The notes beneath the pieces were generated by a model. The model did no database searches. It was not told the DNA's origin and saw only the letters and a program-made list of their open reading frames with translations. Source: Bacillota bacterium (GTDB lineage: Bacteria > Bacillota > Clostridia > Acetivibrionales > DSM-1351). From it: DNA of 64,000 nucleotides. A program made the position numbers and the translations under genes. The stretch's first letter is position 1, and the number at the start of each line of letters is the position of its first letter. The stretch covers positions 93,658 through 157,657 of the forward strand of contig JAEZRV010000008.1 of assembly GCA_023444055.1 (NCBI GenBank). Direction: 5' to 3'. Below are positions 44,167 through 53,695 of the stretch, one piece after another.

Positions 44167-44936
44167 CTTTCAAAAACCTCCTGTATTTTTTTAACTTTTA
44201 ATAATTAATAAAAAATTGTATTGGTTATATCTTTGGCTACAATGATAAAATTTAAACACCAATCATATTTGACTAATGCAACTTCAATGTTACCAAATAA
44301 TTAACTTATTTACTCATACTTCACTTTAAACAGATTTTAACAAATTTATGTAAGAAGTATGGAAAACCTTACCTAAATTATTATAACATCACATAAAAAT
44401 AATTGCAATCAAAAAAATGAAGTATTTCATTTTTATTCTTGCAAAATATATTTAAATATTATTAATAACTTCAAGACTCTGGTATAACAGGACGTTTGAG
44501 CAAAATTATTAAGGATGAACATAGATGCGTACAACTTGAAAAACAAAAGATATTGCAAGTAATATAAAATGGCAATTCATTTTAACGGAAAAACAATACA
44601 AAGAAACTATTGAAATATATACGAAAAATGTACTAAATTGAAAGAAAAAATAATTGTTATTATAAATTAGAAGTATAAAAAAATATCTCAAAAGTTAATA
44701 ATAAATATCTATATTAATTGAAAAATATATTAATTTGAATCAACATTAAATGGCATCAATAATTATTAACACTAGATAAAGCCTAGTTTTATGCTGGTAA
44801 CACTTGATTGTTATATAATATTTTGTTAATATTTTAACCATAAACAATAATATATGAAAACTTAATATATAAATAAGGTATTTTACATAAGGTATTTTAC
44901 ATTAATTTTGTAACAAAAATAAGCTTGGGGGTTAAT
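44167..44936. other. 770-bp intergenic stretch with gdhA leader
   Basis: Contains the gdhA promoter and an untranslated leader of about 200 nt (44167-44373) without a terminator or recognised riboswitch. The remaining 44410-44936 is extremely AT-rich and shows no gene, RNA or repeat that I can support; only the GGGGG ribosome site of the following gene is clear. Confidence 0.5.
44380..44408 (-). promoter_or_regulatory. gdhA promoter
   Basis: Minus strand TTGCAA, 17-nt spacer, perfect TATAAT (44385-44380). The predicted transcript start near 44373 gives a leader of about 200 nt. Confidence 0.6.
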
Positions 44937-46097
44937 ATGAGTAAATTACAGCTGATAGCTGTCTCAGTATTTGGAACAGAGTCGATAACAGCAAGAGAAT
45001 TAAAAAAGCTTGGATATTTTGAACAAAAAGTGGAAGATGGTAAGGTTACATTTGCAGGTGATGAGTCTGCAATTTGTAGAACGAATATATGGCTTAGAAC
45101 AGCAAGCAAAGTACTCTTAAAAGTTGGAGAGTTTAAGGCTTTTACCTTTGATGAACTGTTTGAACAAACTAAGGCTTTGCCATGGGATGAATTTATTCCT
45201 GAAAATGCAGAGTTCCCAGTTGAGGGTTACTCTATAAGCTCAAAATTATTTAGTGTTTCAGATTGCCAAGCTATAGTTAAGAAGGCTGTTGTAGAAAAAC
45301 TAAAACAACGCTATAAATGCGATTGGTTTGAAGAAAACGGCTCTAGGTATAAGATTGAGGTGGCTATACTTAAGGATACAGTTACATTAACTATTAATAC
45401 AAGTGGTGTAGGACTTCATAAGAGAGGATATAGGAAACTTGTTGGCGGGGCACCAATAAAGGAAACATTAGCATCAGCGATGCTGCTTATAAGTCACTGG
45501 AATAAGGATAGAATTCTACTAGACCCGATGTGTGGCAGTGGAACTATACCTGTTGAAGCAGCATTAATTGCTAAAAATATTGCACCTGGGCTTGGTAGAG
45601 ATTTTGATGCTGAAAAGTGGGACTTTATTCCTCAGAGTTTATGGGATGAAGCTAGGGATGAAGCATATGATGCTATAATTGAGGATATTGATCTAAGAAT
45701 ACATGGTTCTGATATTGATGAGGATGCTATAAGTTTAGCAAGGTATCATGCTAAAAAAGCAGGAGTAGATGATGTTATTCATTTGCAAAGAATGCCTGTT
45801 TCTGAAATAAGTTCAAGATATAAGTATGGTATTATTTTATGTAATCCACCATATGGAGAAAGATTGGGAGAGACTGACGATGTACAAAACCTATACAAGG
45901 AAATGGGTAAAGTGTTTAGGAAGTTTGATACTTGGTCGTATTATATTATTACTTCAAATTTAGAATTTGAGAAGTATTTTGGTAAGAGGGCAGATAAGAA
46001 AAGAAAGCTATATAATGGAAAGCTGCTTTGCAACTATTATCAATATTTTGGACCTCCTCCGCCAAAGCACACAAATACATCGATCCCCAATATTTAA
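44937..46097 (+). CDS. THUMP-domain RNA methyltransferase (RlmL N-terminal/YpsC-like)
   Basis: 386 aa from the ATG after GGGGGTT. An N-terminal THUMP/ferredoxin-like region (about 1-160, with RTNIWLRTASKVLLKVGEF) precedes a methyltransferase core with DPMCGSGTIPVEAALIAKNIAPGLGR and the N6/N2-methylation motif NPPYGERLG. It corresponds to the m2G2445-type 23S rRNA methyltransferase half of E. coli RlmL, encoded alone in Firmicutes. The substrate position is inferred from the family. Confidence 0.88.
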   Translation: MSKLQLIAVSVFGTESITARELKKLGYFEQKVEDGKVTFAGDESAICRTNIWLRTASKVLLKVGEFKAFTFDELFEQTKALPWDEFIPENAEFPVEGYSISSKLFSVSDCQAIVKKAVVEKLKQRYKCDWFEENGSRYKIEVAILKDTVTLTINTSGVGLHKRGYRKLVGGAPIKETLASAMLLISHWNKDRILLDPMCGSGTIPVEAALIAKNIAPGLGRDFDAEKWDFIPQSLWDEARDEAYDAIIEDIDLRIHGSDIDEDAISLARYHAKKAGVDDVIHLQRMPVSEISSRYKYGIILCNPPYGERLGETDDVQNLYKEMGKVFRKFDTWSYYIITSNLEFEKYFGKRADKKRKLYNGKLLCNYYQYFGPPPPKHTNTSIPNI

Positions 46098-46298
46098 ACA
46101 ACACCATCAAGTGTACACTTTTTACAGAAAAGTTTTGGATTAGTAATATAATATGCTTATTTTTTAACCTATAGGGAATGAGTAAAACTGAAAAATATTG
46201 ACTTGGATAGTGTATTTATAATAACATATTAATGTAGAATATTGTAGCATGGACGAGTAAGAGTAATATAAAAAAAGTAATATGGTAGGTGAATTGTT

Positions 46299-47579
46299 AT
46301 GTATTTAAAAGTTTCAAAATCAGATGTAACTGGAAAAATTAGTATTCCTGGCTCAAAATCACATACAATAAGAGCCTTGTTTTTTGCAGCATTATCTAAT
46401 GGTAAAAGCAAAATTAAAAATCCGCTTATCTCAAGTGACTCAGTATCAGCTTTAAATATGTGTAAGGCATTTGGAGCGAGCTATGATTGGTTTGACAATT
46501 ATTATATAGCGGAGGGCATTGGAAGTAATCCAAAAGTACCAGAAAACATAATAGATGTAGGAAATTCTGGAACTAGCTTGAGGCTTGGTATGATGACAGC
46601 TGCATTGGTTCAAGGTTATACTGTTTTTACCGGAGACTATCAAATAAGAAAGAGACAAATCGGTCCATTAGTTCAAGCTATTAATAGTTTGGGTGGAGAA
46701 GCATTTACGACGAGAGGAAATGATTCTGCCCCTGTAATTATTAAAGGAAGGGCAACTGGTGGATTTACGAAGTTAGATGCCGTCACTTCACAGTTCTTGT
46801 CATCGGTTCTATTAAATGCACCATTGCTGGAAAAAGATACACATATTGAAGTAACACGGTTAAATGAAGTACCATACGTTGAAATTACGTTGTGGTGGAT
46901 GGATAAATTTGGAATTAAATATTCACATAATAACATGAAAGAGTTTTATATACCAGGACAACAGCAGTATTCACCCTTTGAGTGTACTATACCAGGTGAT
47001 TTTTCTTCTGCAACCTTTTTTATGGTGCTTTCTGCAATATCAGGTCAAGAGTTTACGCTAGAGAATCTTGATATGACAGATCCTCAAGGAGATAAGCATG
47101 TACTTGCTATTCTAGAGGACATGGGGGCTAAGGTTACATATGGTAAAGATAGTATAACAATAAAAGGGCAAAAGTTGCAGGGGAGAACAATAGATATGAA
47201 CTCTATTCCTGATGCATTACCTGCTATGGCTGTAGCAGCTTGTTTTGCTGAAGGAGAAACAAGATTAGTAAATGTTCCTCAAGCAAGATTGAAAGAAACT
47301 GACAGAATTAATGTTATGTGCACTGAGCTTTATAAAATGGGGGCAAATATAGAAGAATTACCTGATGGTTTGATTATTAGGGAAAGCAAGTTAAAGGGAT
47401 GCAATGTAAAGGGGCATGATGACCATAGAATTGTAATGTCTTTAGCGATTGCAGGACTAAATTCTTCTGGTGAAACAATAATAGATTCTGCCGAAGCCAT
47501 GAATGTTACTTTTCCAAGTTTTGTAGAATGTATTAAAAATTCTGGTGGCAAAATTGAGCTCATTGAGGTAAATGAATAG
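46299..47579 (+). CDS. aroA: 5-enolpyruvylshikimate-3-phosphate synthase
   Basis: 426 aa, preceded by GGTAGGTG. Shikimate pathway step before chorismate synthase. Diagnostic segments are IPGSKSHTIRALFFAAL (N-terminal phosphate site), VGNSGTSLRLGMMTA and RLKETDRINVMCTELYKMGA, with DDHRIVMSLAIAG near the end. The sequence is a divergent (class II-like) form rather than the E. coli type. It is followed by aroC and aroK. Confidence 0.93.
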   Translation: MYLKVSKSDVTGKISIPGSKSHTIRALFFAALSNGKSKIKNPLISSDSVSALNMCKAFGASYDWFDNYYIAEGIGSNPKVPENIIDVGNSGTSLRLGMMTAALVQGYTVFTGDYQIRKRQIGPLVQAINSLGGEAFTTRGNDSAPVIIKGRATGGFTKLDAVTSQFLSSVLLNAPLLEKDTHIEVTRLNEVPYVEITLWWMDKFGIKYSHNNMKEFYIPGQQQYSPFECTIPGDFSSATFFMVLSAISGQEFTLENLDMTDPQGDKHVLAILEDMGAKVTYGKDSITIKGQKLQGRTIDMNSIPDALPAMAVAACFAEGETRLVNVPQARLKETDRINVMCTELYKMGANIEELPDGLIIRESKLKGCNVKGHDDHRIVMSLAIAGLNSSGETIIDSAEAMNVTFPSFVECIKNSGGKIELIEVNE

Positions 47580-47647
47580 TAGGTTAATATAAAACTGCAT
47601 ACCTCTGAGAAGGCAGAAATTATTTTCAGTTAGGTTAATTAGATTTT

Positions 47648-47677
47648 GTGCCTAAATTGGCATGGGAGGTTAATATT
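47648..47677 (+). promoter_or_regulatory. Recurrent palindromic leader/RBS motif before aroC
   Basis: GTGCCTAAATTGGCATGGGAGG: arms TGCC/GGCA directly before GGGAGG, 7 nt from the ATG. It is one of five copies in the window. Confidence 0.65.
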
Positions 47678-48856
47678 ATGATGGGAAATACATTTGGTAG
47701 AGTATTTAGAGTGACAACTTGCGGAGAGTCATATTCAGGAGCTTTTAGAAAAAATACTGACATACCATCAGAACTCTGGGGAGGGTTAGCAGTAATTGTA
47801 GATGGAGTTCCTGCAGGTTTAAAGATAACAGCAGAAATAATTCAGGAAGAATTAAATAAAAGAAAGCCAGGAAAATCGAAGTTAGCAACACCAAGATCAG
47901 AAGCTGATAAGGTTTACATTTTTTCAGGTGTAATGCAGGATAACAGAACAACAGGTGCTCCTGTTTGTATGATAATACCAAGTAGTGATATAGGTGATTT
48001 TCATGTTAAACAGCATACTGACAATAAGGACTTATTGCGTCCGGGTCAGGCTGCATATACATATTACAAAAAATATGGTGAGCACTCAGATTATCTGGGT
48101 GCAGGAAGAGCTTCTGCTCGTGAGACGGTAGCTAGAGTTGCTGGTGGTGCAGTTGCAAAGGTTATTTTAGACAGCATGGGTATAGATGTAATAGCATTTA
48201 CAGTTGAATCTCATGGTATTAAGGCTGGTCCGTTTTCGTATGAGACAGCTAAACAGAACTACAGGATGAATGATATTAACTGTCCAGATGCTGAAGCAGC
48301 AGAGATTATGACTAAAGATTTGCTCGAAGTTATGAAAGAAGGGGATTCCTGCGGAGGAGCAATAGAAATAATTGCAAAGGGTGTTCCAGCAGGTTTAGGT
48401 GAACCTGTTTTTGACAAACTTAGTGCAACAATTGCTCATGGTTTAATGTCTATTGGAGGGGTAAAAGGTATAGAATTTGGAGATGGATTTGGTGTAACAT
48501 CCCAAAAAGGCTCGGAATGTAATGATACACCTTATTATGATGGAGAAGCAGGACGTATAAGATTTAAGACAAATAGGGCTGGAGGTATGCTTGGAGGTGT
48601 ATCAAACGGTGAGGAAATCCGAATACGTGTTGCTGTAAAACCAACTCCAACGATAATAAAGGATCAGTTGACAGTCAATGTAGCAACACTTGAGCCTGTA
48701 GTGCATAAATTTGCATCTAGGAGCGATCCATCATTAGTACCAAGAGTTTATTCAATCTGTGAGGCAATGGTGAGAATGGCATTGGTTGATAGCATAATGA
48801 TGTCAACTGGCGTAAAGAGTGTTACCGACATGGATGCTAGGTGGGATAAATTATGA
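47678..48856 (+). CDS. aroC: Chorismate synthase
   Basis: 392 aa from ATG ATG after GGGAGG; an upstream in-frame ATG at 47648 region runs through the leader motif and is rejected. FMN-dependent anti-elimination of phosphate from EPSP. Signatures are RVTTCGESYSG near the N-terminus, GEHSDYLGAGRASARETVARVAGGAVAK and KTNRAGGMLGGVSNGEEI. Its TGA overlaps the aroK start (ATGA), giving translational coupling. Confidence 0.95.
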   Translation: MMGNTFGRVFRVTTCGESYSGAFRKNTDIPSELWGGLAVIVDGVPAGLKITAEIIQEELNKRKPGKSKLATPRSEADKVYIFSGVMQDNRTTGAPVCMIIPSSDIGDFHVKQHTDNKDLLRPGQAAYTYYKKYGEHSDYLGAGRASARETVARVAGGAVAKVILDSMGIDVIAFTVESHGIKAGPFSYETAKQNYRMNDINCPDAEAAEIMTKDLLEVMKEGDSCGGAIEIIAKGVPAGLGEPVFDKLSATIAHGLMSIGGVKGIEFGDGFGVTSQKGSECNDTPYYDGEAGRIRFKTNRAGGMLGGVSNGEEIRIRVAVKPTPTIIKDQLTVNVATLEPVVHKFASRSDPSLVPRVYSICEAMVRMALVDSIMMSTGVKSVTDMDARWDKL

Positions 48857-49359
48857 CACAGGAAACCCCTAATAATATAGTTCTGATTGGTATGCCAGGT
48901 TGCGGTAAAACTACTACTGGAAAGCTATTAGCACAATTGCTTAAATACACATTTATAGATAGTGATCAACTTATTATAGACGAAACAGGTAAAAGTCCAA
49001 GGCAGGTTGTTGAAGAACATGGACGTGAAATTTTTCTTGATATTCAAGATAAAGTTGTTTTGTCAATAAAGCAAAACAAATGCATAATTTCTACTGGCGG
49101 TGGAATTGTTCACAGTGATGCAGCAATGAAATATCTAAAATCTATTGGACTTGTATTATTTTTGGACGCAAAATATGATATTATAGAAGAGAGAATGGAT
49201 GCCTCAAGGAAGTTAGTAAGGACAAATGGAAGCTTGCTGGAGTTGTACAATGAGAGAAGACCTCTATATTGTAAATATGCAGATGCGATTATAGATTGCG
49301 ATAATGCTGATTCACAACTATTATGTAACAGGATACTGGAATCAGTTAATAGATATTGA
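48853..49359 (+). CDS. aroK: Shikimate kinase
   Basis: 168 aa P-loop kinase phosphorylating shikimate at O3. Walker A is GMPGCGKTTTGKLLA, the shikimate-binding region FIDSDQLI and STGGGIV, and the lid region RKLVRTNG. It overlaps aroC by 4 bp. Gene order aroA-aroC-aroK completes the late pathway except for the DAHP-to-shikimate steps encoded elsewhere. Confidence 0.93.
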   Translation: MTQETPNNIVLIGMPGCGKTTTGKLLAQLLKYTFIDSDQLIIDETGKSPRQVVEEHGREIFLDIQDKVVLSIKQNKCIISTGGGIVHSDAAMKYLKSIGLVLFLDAKYDIIEERMDASRKLVRTNGSLLELYNERRPLYCKYADAIIDCDNADSQLLCNRILESVNRY

Positions 49360-49397
49360 TATTCAGTATCAATAATTACTAAAAAGAGAAAAGGTTA

Positions 49398-50156
49398 ATG
49401 GATGCTATGAATAAAATAAAAGTTTTAGTAGCAGATGATAATATATTGGCAGCAAAAAGGCTTATTGATAAGCTGAGTGAGTATGATATTTTTTCTATTT
49501 CTAGTGCTAGAGATGGTATTGAAACTATTGAGAAAATTAATACGGAAAAACCGGATGTTGTATTATTGGATATCATTATGCCAAAATTAGACGGTATTGC
49601 TGTATTAGAATACGTCCAAACCAACATAAAGTCTAATAAACCTATTTATATAGTTTTTTCAGCTATCAGCCAAGAAAACTATATAAATAAAGTTATGAAC
49701 TTGGGAGCAAGCTATTATATATTAAAGCCGTTCGATGAAGCTGTAATTGCGGCTAGAATAATTCAGTTGTATTCAGATATAAATAAAGCAGTACAATTTA
49801 AAGTTAAAAATAAGAATTCTAATTTAGATGTAAGATCTAAAAATCAGCAGGATGACGAGCTTAAGGTATTAGCGACAAAGTATATGCGGGAATATGGTCT
49901 GAAAGCACATATGACTGGATATAGCTATATAAGAGATATTATAGTAACAGCATTTGATATCTACTGCCAAACAGGTTCTATGCCAAAAGGAATTTACAGG
50001 GCAATAGCTGATAAAAATAAAGTGTCCGTTCAAAAGGTAGAAAGAGCCATTAGAAATTGCTTTGAAAGTGTAAAAGATTGTGACAATATCGAAAGCAGAC
50101 CAACTAACTCACAAGCGATATGTAAACTTATTGAAAAAATAAGAGTTAATAACTAA
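49398..50156 (+). CDS. Spo0A-like response regulator (paralogue)
   Basis: 252 aa. The receiver domain (about 5-125) keeps the acidic pair (VADDN), phosphoacceptor Asp (VVLLDIIMP), the Ser in FSAIS and the Lys in LKPFD. The C-terminal domain (about 152-250) follows the Spo0A DNA-binding plan: LKAHMTGYSYIRDII, then VERAIRNCFESV, then RPTNSQAICKLIEKIR. It is shorter than Spo0A because the segment between the last two helices is deleted, and the spoIVB neighbour of true spo0A is absent. It is likely a diverged paralogue with altered DNA targets. Its place after aroK is probably incidental. Confidence 0.8.
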   Translation: MDAMNKIKVLVADDNILAAKRLIDKLSEYDIFSISSARDGIETIEKINTEKPDVVLLDIIMPKLDGIAVLEYVQTNIKSNKPIYIVFSAISQENYINKVMNLGASYYILKPFDEAVIAARIIQLYSDINKAVQFKVKNKNSNLDVRSKNQQDDELKVLATKYMREYGLKAHMTGYSYIRDIIVTAFDIYCQTGSMPKGIYRAIADKNKVSVQKVERAIRNCFESVKDCDNIESRPTNSQAICKLIEKIRVNN

Positions 50157-50202
50157 ATTTAGAACTATAAACTTATATGTATTAAATGTTTTTTTTCACA
50201 CA

Positions 50203-50230
50203 AAAAGCCCTGACAAAGATCAGGGCTTTT
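50203..50230. terminator. Bidirectional terminator between the Spo0A-like gene and hup
   Basis: AAAAGCCCTG and CAGGGCTTTT pair perfectly around an 8-nt loop between two convergent genes. Confidence 0.9.
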
Positions 50231-50240
50231 ATGTAACTAA

Positions 50241-50516
50241 TTAAGCGTTAACGTTATCTTTTAATCCCTTACCAGCCTTAAATACTGGAGCTTTGGATGC
50301 TGGAATAGTTATTTCTTGCTTAGTTTGTGGGTTTCTACCCTTTCTCTCTGCTCTTTCCCTTACTTCGAAGGTTCCAAAACCAACTAAAGTGACTTTGTCG
50401 CCAACCTTAAGAGTATCCTCAACGGAAGAAATAAATGCATTTAAAGCGGCTTCGCTATTTTTTTTGTTTAAGCCCGATTTTGATGCAATTGAGTTGATTA
50501 AATCTGATTTATTCAT
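50241..50516 (-). CDS. hup: HU-type DNA-binding protein
   Basis: 91 aa nucleoid protein. Family features are MNKSDLINSIASKSGLNKKNSEAALNAFISSVEDTL, the GFGTFEVRERAERKGRNPQT arm with the DNA-contacting beta ribbon, and PASKAPVFKAGKGLKDNVN. It has its own promoter (50549-50577) and an AGGAGGTTG ribosome site. Length is normal. Confidence 0.96.
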   Translation of the reverse strand: MNKSDLINSIASKSGLNKKNSEAALNAFISSVEDTLKVGDKVTLVGFGTFEVRERAERKGRNPQTKQEITIPASKAPVFKAGKGLKDNVNA

Positions 50517-50548
50517 TGTACAACCTCCTAAAAATGGAATTCGACAAT

Positions 50549-50577
50549 ATTTTATAATGAAAACACTCTAAAGTCAA
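50549..50577 (-). promoter_or_regulatory. hup promoter
   Basis: Minus strand TTGACT, 17-nt spacer, TAAAAT, about 30 bp before the hup start. Confidence 0.65.
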
Positions 50578-50642
50578 GCCTTTCGAGGCAAAATAGTAAT
50601 ATTGTACCATCAAAATTATGAATATTTTAAATAATTTATAAA

Positions 50643-51026
50643 TCAATTAGGTACTACATGAATTTCAACACTATTTAAGACCTCTTTTAACGATTTATAA
50701 AAATAGTTTTCGCTATGATCGCCCTTAGAGTCCCCGAGGACTAATAAATCAATTTTATTTTCAAGTGCATAATCAACTATTGTGTCCACAATATTATCAG
50801 ATCTTAAAACTGTAAGATTAGCACCTATAGATTTTGCAATACCAAAAAGATATTCCAGTGCTTCACCTTCCTTTTCGTTATCAAGAAAACTCCAATCATT
50901 TTTTGCAACATGGATGATAAATATTGAATCGCCATTATCCGAAAACTCTAGTGCTTTATTAATAAGTCTTTCACATGTTTTTTGTTGAGTTACACAAACT
51001 AATATATTACTACAAGATTGGCTCAA
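50643..51026 (-). CDS. Universal stress protein (UspA-like)
   Basis: 127 aa alpha/beta nucleotide-binding fold. NILVCVTQQKTCERLINKAL at the N-terminus resembles the Usp domain of the KdpD sensor. The final segment LLVLGDSKGDHSENYFYKSLKEVLNSVEIHVVP lacks the full ATP-binding GxxGxxxxxxxxxGS signature of classical UspA, so it may belong to the non-ATP-binding subgroup. Single gene with AGGAGG. Function unknown beyond the family. Confidence 0.75.
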   Translation of the reverse strand: MSQSCSNILVCVTQQKTCERLINKALEFSDNGDSIFIIHVAKNDWSFLDNEKEGEALEYLFGIAKSIGANLTVLRSDNIVDTIVDYALENKIDLLVLGDSKGDHSENYFYKSLKEVLNSVEIHVVPN

Positions 51027-51184
51027 TTAATGACCTCCTTTCTTATACCTTATTATACTAAAATATTGTTGCTTTGTCTTTTAATATTAATGAAACTATA
51101 AAAAAAGAGTATTGAAGTTAATAATATTAAGCGTTAATATTATACAGTATGAAAGTATTAATATTTATGGAGGATTAAGGTAAC

Positions 51185-52027
51185 ATGAGGGATATTGATG
51201 TTAATACGATAATAGATTCTGTTAAAAAAATGTGTATGAATGCAAACTATTATCTGAATGAAGATATAAAGGAAGCAATGCAGAGCAGCTTGCAAAATGA
51301 ACAATCTCCGATTGGAGCTGAAATATTAGACAAACTTATTATAAATGCAGAACTGGCAGCGAAAAAGAAGGTGGCTATATGTCAAGATACTGGAATGGCA
51401 GTGGTTTTTGTGACTATAGGACAAGAGGTGCATATAACTGGAGGTGGCTTGTCAGATGCAATTAATGAGGGCGTGAGAAGAGGGTATAACGAAGGTTGTT
51501 TAAGAAAATCAGTAGTAAGGGATCCGATTGAAAGAGTAAACACTGGAGATAACACGCCTGCTGTTATACATTACGAGATTGTTCCGGGAGATTCATTAAC
51601 AATTGAATTAGCCCCAAAGGGTTTTGGTAGTGAGAATATGAGTGCACTAAAAATGCTTAAGCCTTCAGACGGTATAGAGGGGGTAAAAAGCTTTATATTA
51701 GAAACTGTAGACAAGGCTGGACCAAACCCATGCCCGCCTATAGTGGTAGGAGTTGGAATAGGTGGTACAATGGAGAAAGCATCTATTCTAGCGAAGAGGG
51801 CATTGTTAAGACCTATAAATAAAAGAAGCGATATAGAATATGTTAAGAATCTGGAAAATGAAATGCTTCAAAAGGTAAATGAGCTAGGCATTGGACCAGC
51901 AGGATTAGGAGGAACTAATACTGCTCTTGCTGTAAATGTAGAGACATACCCAACTCATATAGCAGGATTACCAGTGGCAATAAATATAAGCTGTCATGTT
52001 ACTCGTCATGCAATAACTATATTATAA
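51185..52027 (+). CDS. fumA: Class I fumarate hydratase, alpha subunit
   Basis: 280 aa iron-sulphur hydro-lyase subunit. Cluster cysteines occur in CQDTGMAVVF, CPPIVVGVGIGGTMEKA and CHVTRH, with GPAGLGGTNTALAV near the end. It forms the oxygen-sensitive fumarase (or tartrate dehydratase) with the beta subunit at 52136; fumarase is the commoner role in clostridia but tartrate cannot be excluded. The RBS is GGAGG. Confidence 0.87.
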   Translation: MRDIDVNTIIDSVKKMCMNANYYLNEDIKEAMQSSLQNEQSPIGAEILDKLIINAELAAKKKVAICQDTGMAVVFVTIGQEVHITGGGLSDAINEGVRRGYNEGCLRKSVVRDPIERVNTGDNTPAVIHYEIVPGDSLTIELAPKGFGSENMSALKMLKPSDGIEGVKSFILETVDKAGPNPCPPIVVGVGIGGTMEKASILAKRALLRPINKRSDIEYVKNLENEMLQKVNELGIGPAGLGGTNTALAVNVETYPTHIAGLPVAINISCHVTRHAITIL

Positions 52028-52135
52028 GATAAAAATATTGATCCCAACTAAATCAGCTGAAATGACGAAAATAGCATAAGACAGTTCAACAAGCATTTAT
52101 CAATAAAATATATTTAAACAAGCAGGAGGTAAAAC

Positions 52136-52690
52136 ATGCATCATAATATAAAAGCGCCATTTGACAGAGAAGCAGTAAAGGCATTTAAGGCTGGAGATAC
52201 AGTTTCCCTTAGTGGAGTAATATATACTGCAAGAGATGCAGCACATAAAAAATTAATAGAATTAGTTAATCAAAAAAAAGAATTGCCATTTGGTATTATG
52301 AACCAAACTATTTATTATGTTGGACCATGTCCATCAAAAGAGGGGGAAGTTATTGGATCTGCTGGGCCAACTACCAGCTATAGGATGGATGCATATGCTC
52401 CTACATTAATTGAGTTAGGAGAAACAGGAATGATTGGAAAAGGGCTTAGAAATGAAGAGGTTATTAATGCAATGAAGGTACATAGTGCTGTATATTTCGG
52501 AGCAATTGGCGGAGCAGGAGCATTAATGGCTGAATGTGTTAAAAAACAAGAAATAATAGCTTTCCCAGAGTTGGGTGCTGAGGCAATAAGAAAGCTAGAG
52601 GTTGAAAATTTACCTCTTACAGTTATTATGGATTGTTATGGAAATAATTTATATGAAATTGGGAAAAATGAATATAGAAAATGTAAATAG
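52136..52690 (+). CDS. fumB: Class I fumarate hydratase, beta subunit
   Basis: 184 aa swivelling domain that completes the active site of the alpha subunit. It has GPCPSKEGEVIGSAGPTTSYRMDAYAP, TGMIGKG and FGAIGGAGALMA as in the family. The RBS AGGAGG lies 108 bp after the alpha gene. The two proteins correspond to the N- and C-terminal halves of E. coli FumA. Confidence 0.88.
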   Translation: MHHNIKAPFDREAVKAFKAGDTVSLSGVIYTARDAAHKKLIELVNQKKELPFGIMNQTIYYVGPCPSKEGEVIGSAGPTTSYRMDAYAPTLIELGETGMIGKGLRNEEVINAMKVHSAVYFGAIGGAGALMAECVKKQEIIAFPELGAEAIRKLEVENLPLTVIMDCYGNNLYEIGKNEYRKCK

Positions 52691-52798
52691 CTTTTATAGT
52701 ATCACTTAAAAATTATTATGTATTTTTAAAATTTATTAGTGTATAATAGCTTTGAAAAAGGTATTATTAATCACTTTAATATTAAGGAGGTTTACTTT

Positions 52799-53002
52799 AT
52801 GGCTAAAGTAACTAAAGATATGATTATCGCTGATGTATTAAATATGGACAGAGGTACTACACCAATATTTTTAAATAGTGGTATGCATTGCTTAGGCTGT
52901 CCGTCAGCTTCAGGAGAAAGTATTGAAGATGCTTGTTCAATTCATGGTATTGATGCTGATAAGCTAATTGAGGAGTTAAATAAATATTTAGAATCAAAGT
53001 AA
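52799..53002 (+). CDS. DUF1858 small disulphide/metal-motif protein
   Basis: 67 aa from the ATG after TTAAGGAGG. The whole protein is a DUF1858 domain: TKDMIIADVLN, then GMHCLGCPSASGESIEDACSIHGID, with a CxxC plus a third cysteine. Members are frequent in anaerobes, sometimes fused to hybrid-cluster or oxidoreductase domains, but the biochemical role is unknown. It follows the fumarase genes by 108 bp, possibly on the same transcript. Confidence 0.85.
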   Translation: MAKVTKDMIIADVLNMDRGTTPIFLNSGMHCLGCPSASGESIEDACSIHGIDADKLIEELNKYLESK

Positions 53003-53021
53003 ATTATACTAAAAAAATATT

Positions 53022-53070
53022 AAAAAAGGATTGCTGTAAAATAAAATAATTCTGCTGCAATCCCTTTTTT
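53022..53070. terminator. Terminator after the DUF1858 gene
   Basis: AAAAAAGGATTGC pairs with GCAATCCcTTTTTT. It stands between convergent genes and can work in both directions. Confidence 0.85.
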
Positions 53071-53085
53071 AAATACTTATACTTT

Positions 53086-53616
53086 TTAATTTAACGTTGC
53101 TAGCATTTTATTCAAAGTATCATTAATTTGCTGTAGCTTCTGGTACCTTAAATTCTGAATGTCAAATACTTTGTTAAATGCAGCTTGTACAGCGGCAATA
53201 TCCATGTTTTTTCTATTTTCCTTATTTGCATCCAAAATTGCTTTTACTTGACCCTCTGTTGCTTTGATTTCAGCTCTAAAAGCCTTTACTTCTGATTTTA
53301 ATGCTTTAAGACTGGTTTTTTGGTCATCAGTAAGTTTTGATTCACTTGCCTTTAAAGTAGCAAGTTTATCTTGTAGCTGTGCTATTAATGACTTGTTTTG
53401 TTCACGCAAGGTCAAATTTTCTTCTCGGTTTGTTTTGCGCTCATTCCTTAACGGTGTTACCTGAGTCTTAAATTCACTTCTCTGTGCTTTTTTCTCAGCC
53501 ATAGCTTGTGTAACCTGAGTAGAGTTATCAGTTACTGGTTGCTCAGCAGCAAATATTGCTGTTGACATTAATGATACCATTGCTACTGTGAAAATCAGGA
53601 TAAAATGTTTCTTCAT
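53086..53616 (-). CDS. Secreted coiled-coil protein
   Basis: 176 aa. The N-terminus is a signal peptide (MKKHFILIFTVAMVSLMSTAIFAAE) with likely cleavage after AFA-type residues near 23. The remainder is charged, helical and heptad-rich (about 35-175; for example LREQNKSLIAQLQDKLATLKA), without cysteines or known catalytic motifs. It could be an extracytoplasmic stress or chaperone-like protein of the general Spy/CpxP kind, but no family signature is seen. It is divergent from the two-component system at 53817, suggesting regulation by or for it. Confidence 0.7.
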   Translation of the reverse strand: MKKHFILIFTVAMVSLMSTAIFAAEQPVTDNSTQVTQAMAEKKAQRSEFKTQVTPLRNERKTNREENLTLREQNKSLIAQLQDKLATLKASESKLTDDQKTSLKALKSEVKAFRAEIKATEGQVKAILDANKENRKNMDIAAVQAAFNKVFDIQNLRYQKLQQINDTLNKMLATLN

Positions 53617-53695
53617 ACAAAAACCTCCTCGAAATATTTAATAACTTATGGTTTAAGTATAAAAGAGTTAGTCATGTGAAAACAACGGTAGAATT

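Noticed and set aside
44167..44373. ANTAR-type hairpin in the gdhA leader
   Set aside because: An AAAGTG loop can be drawn, but its stem is only A-U and G-U pairs and no terminator overlaps it.
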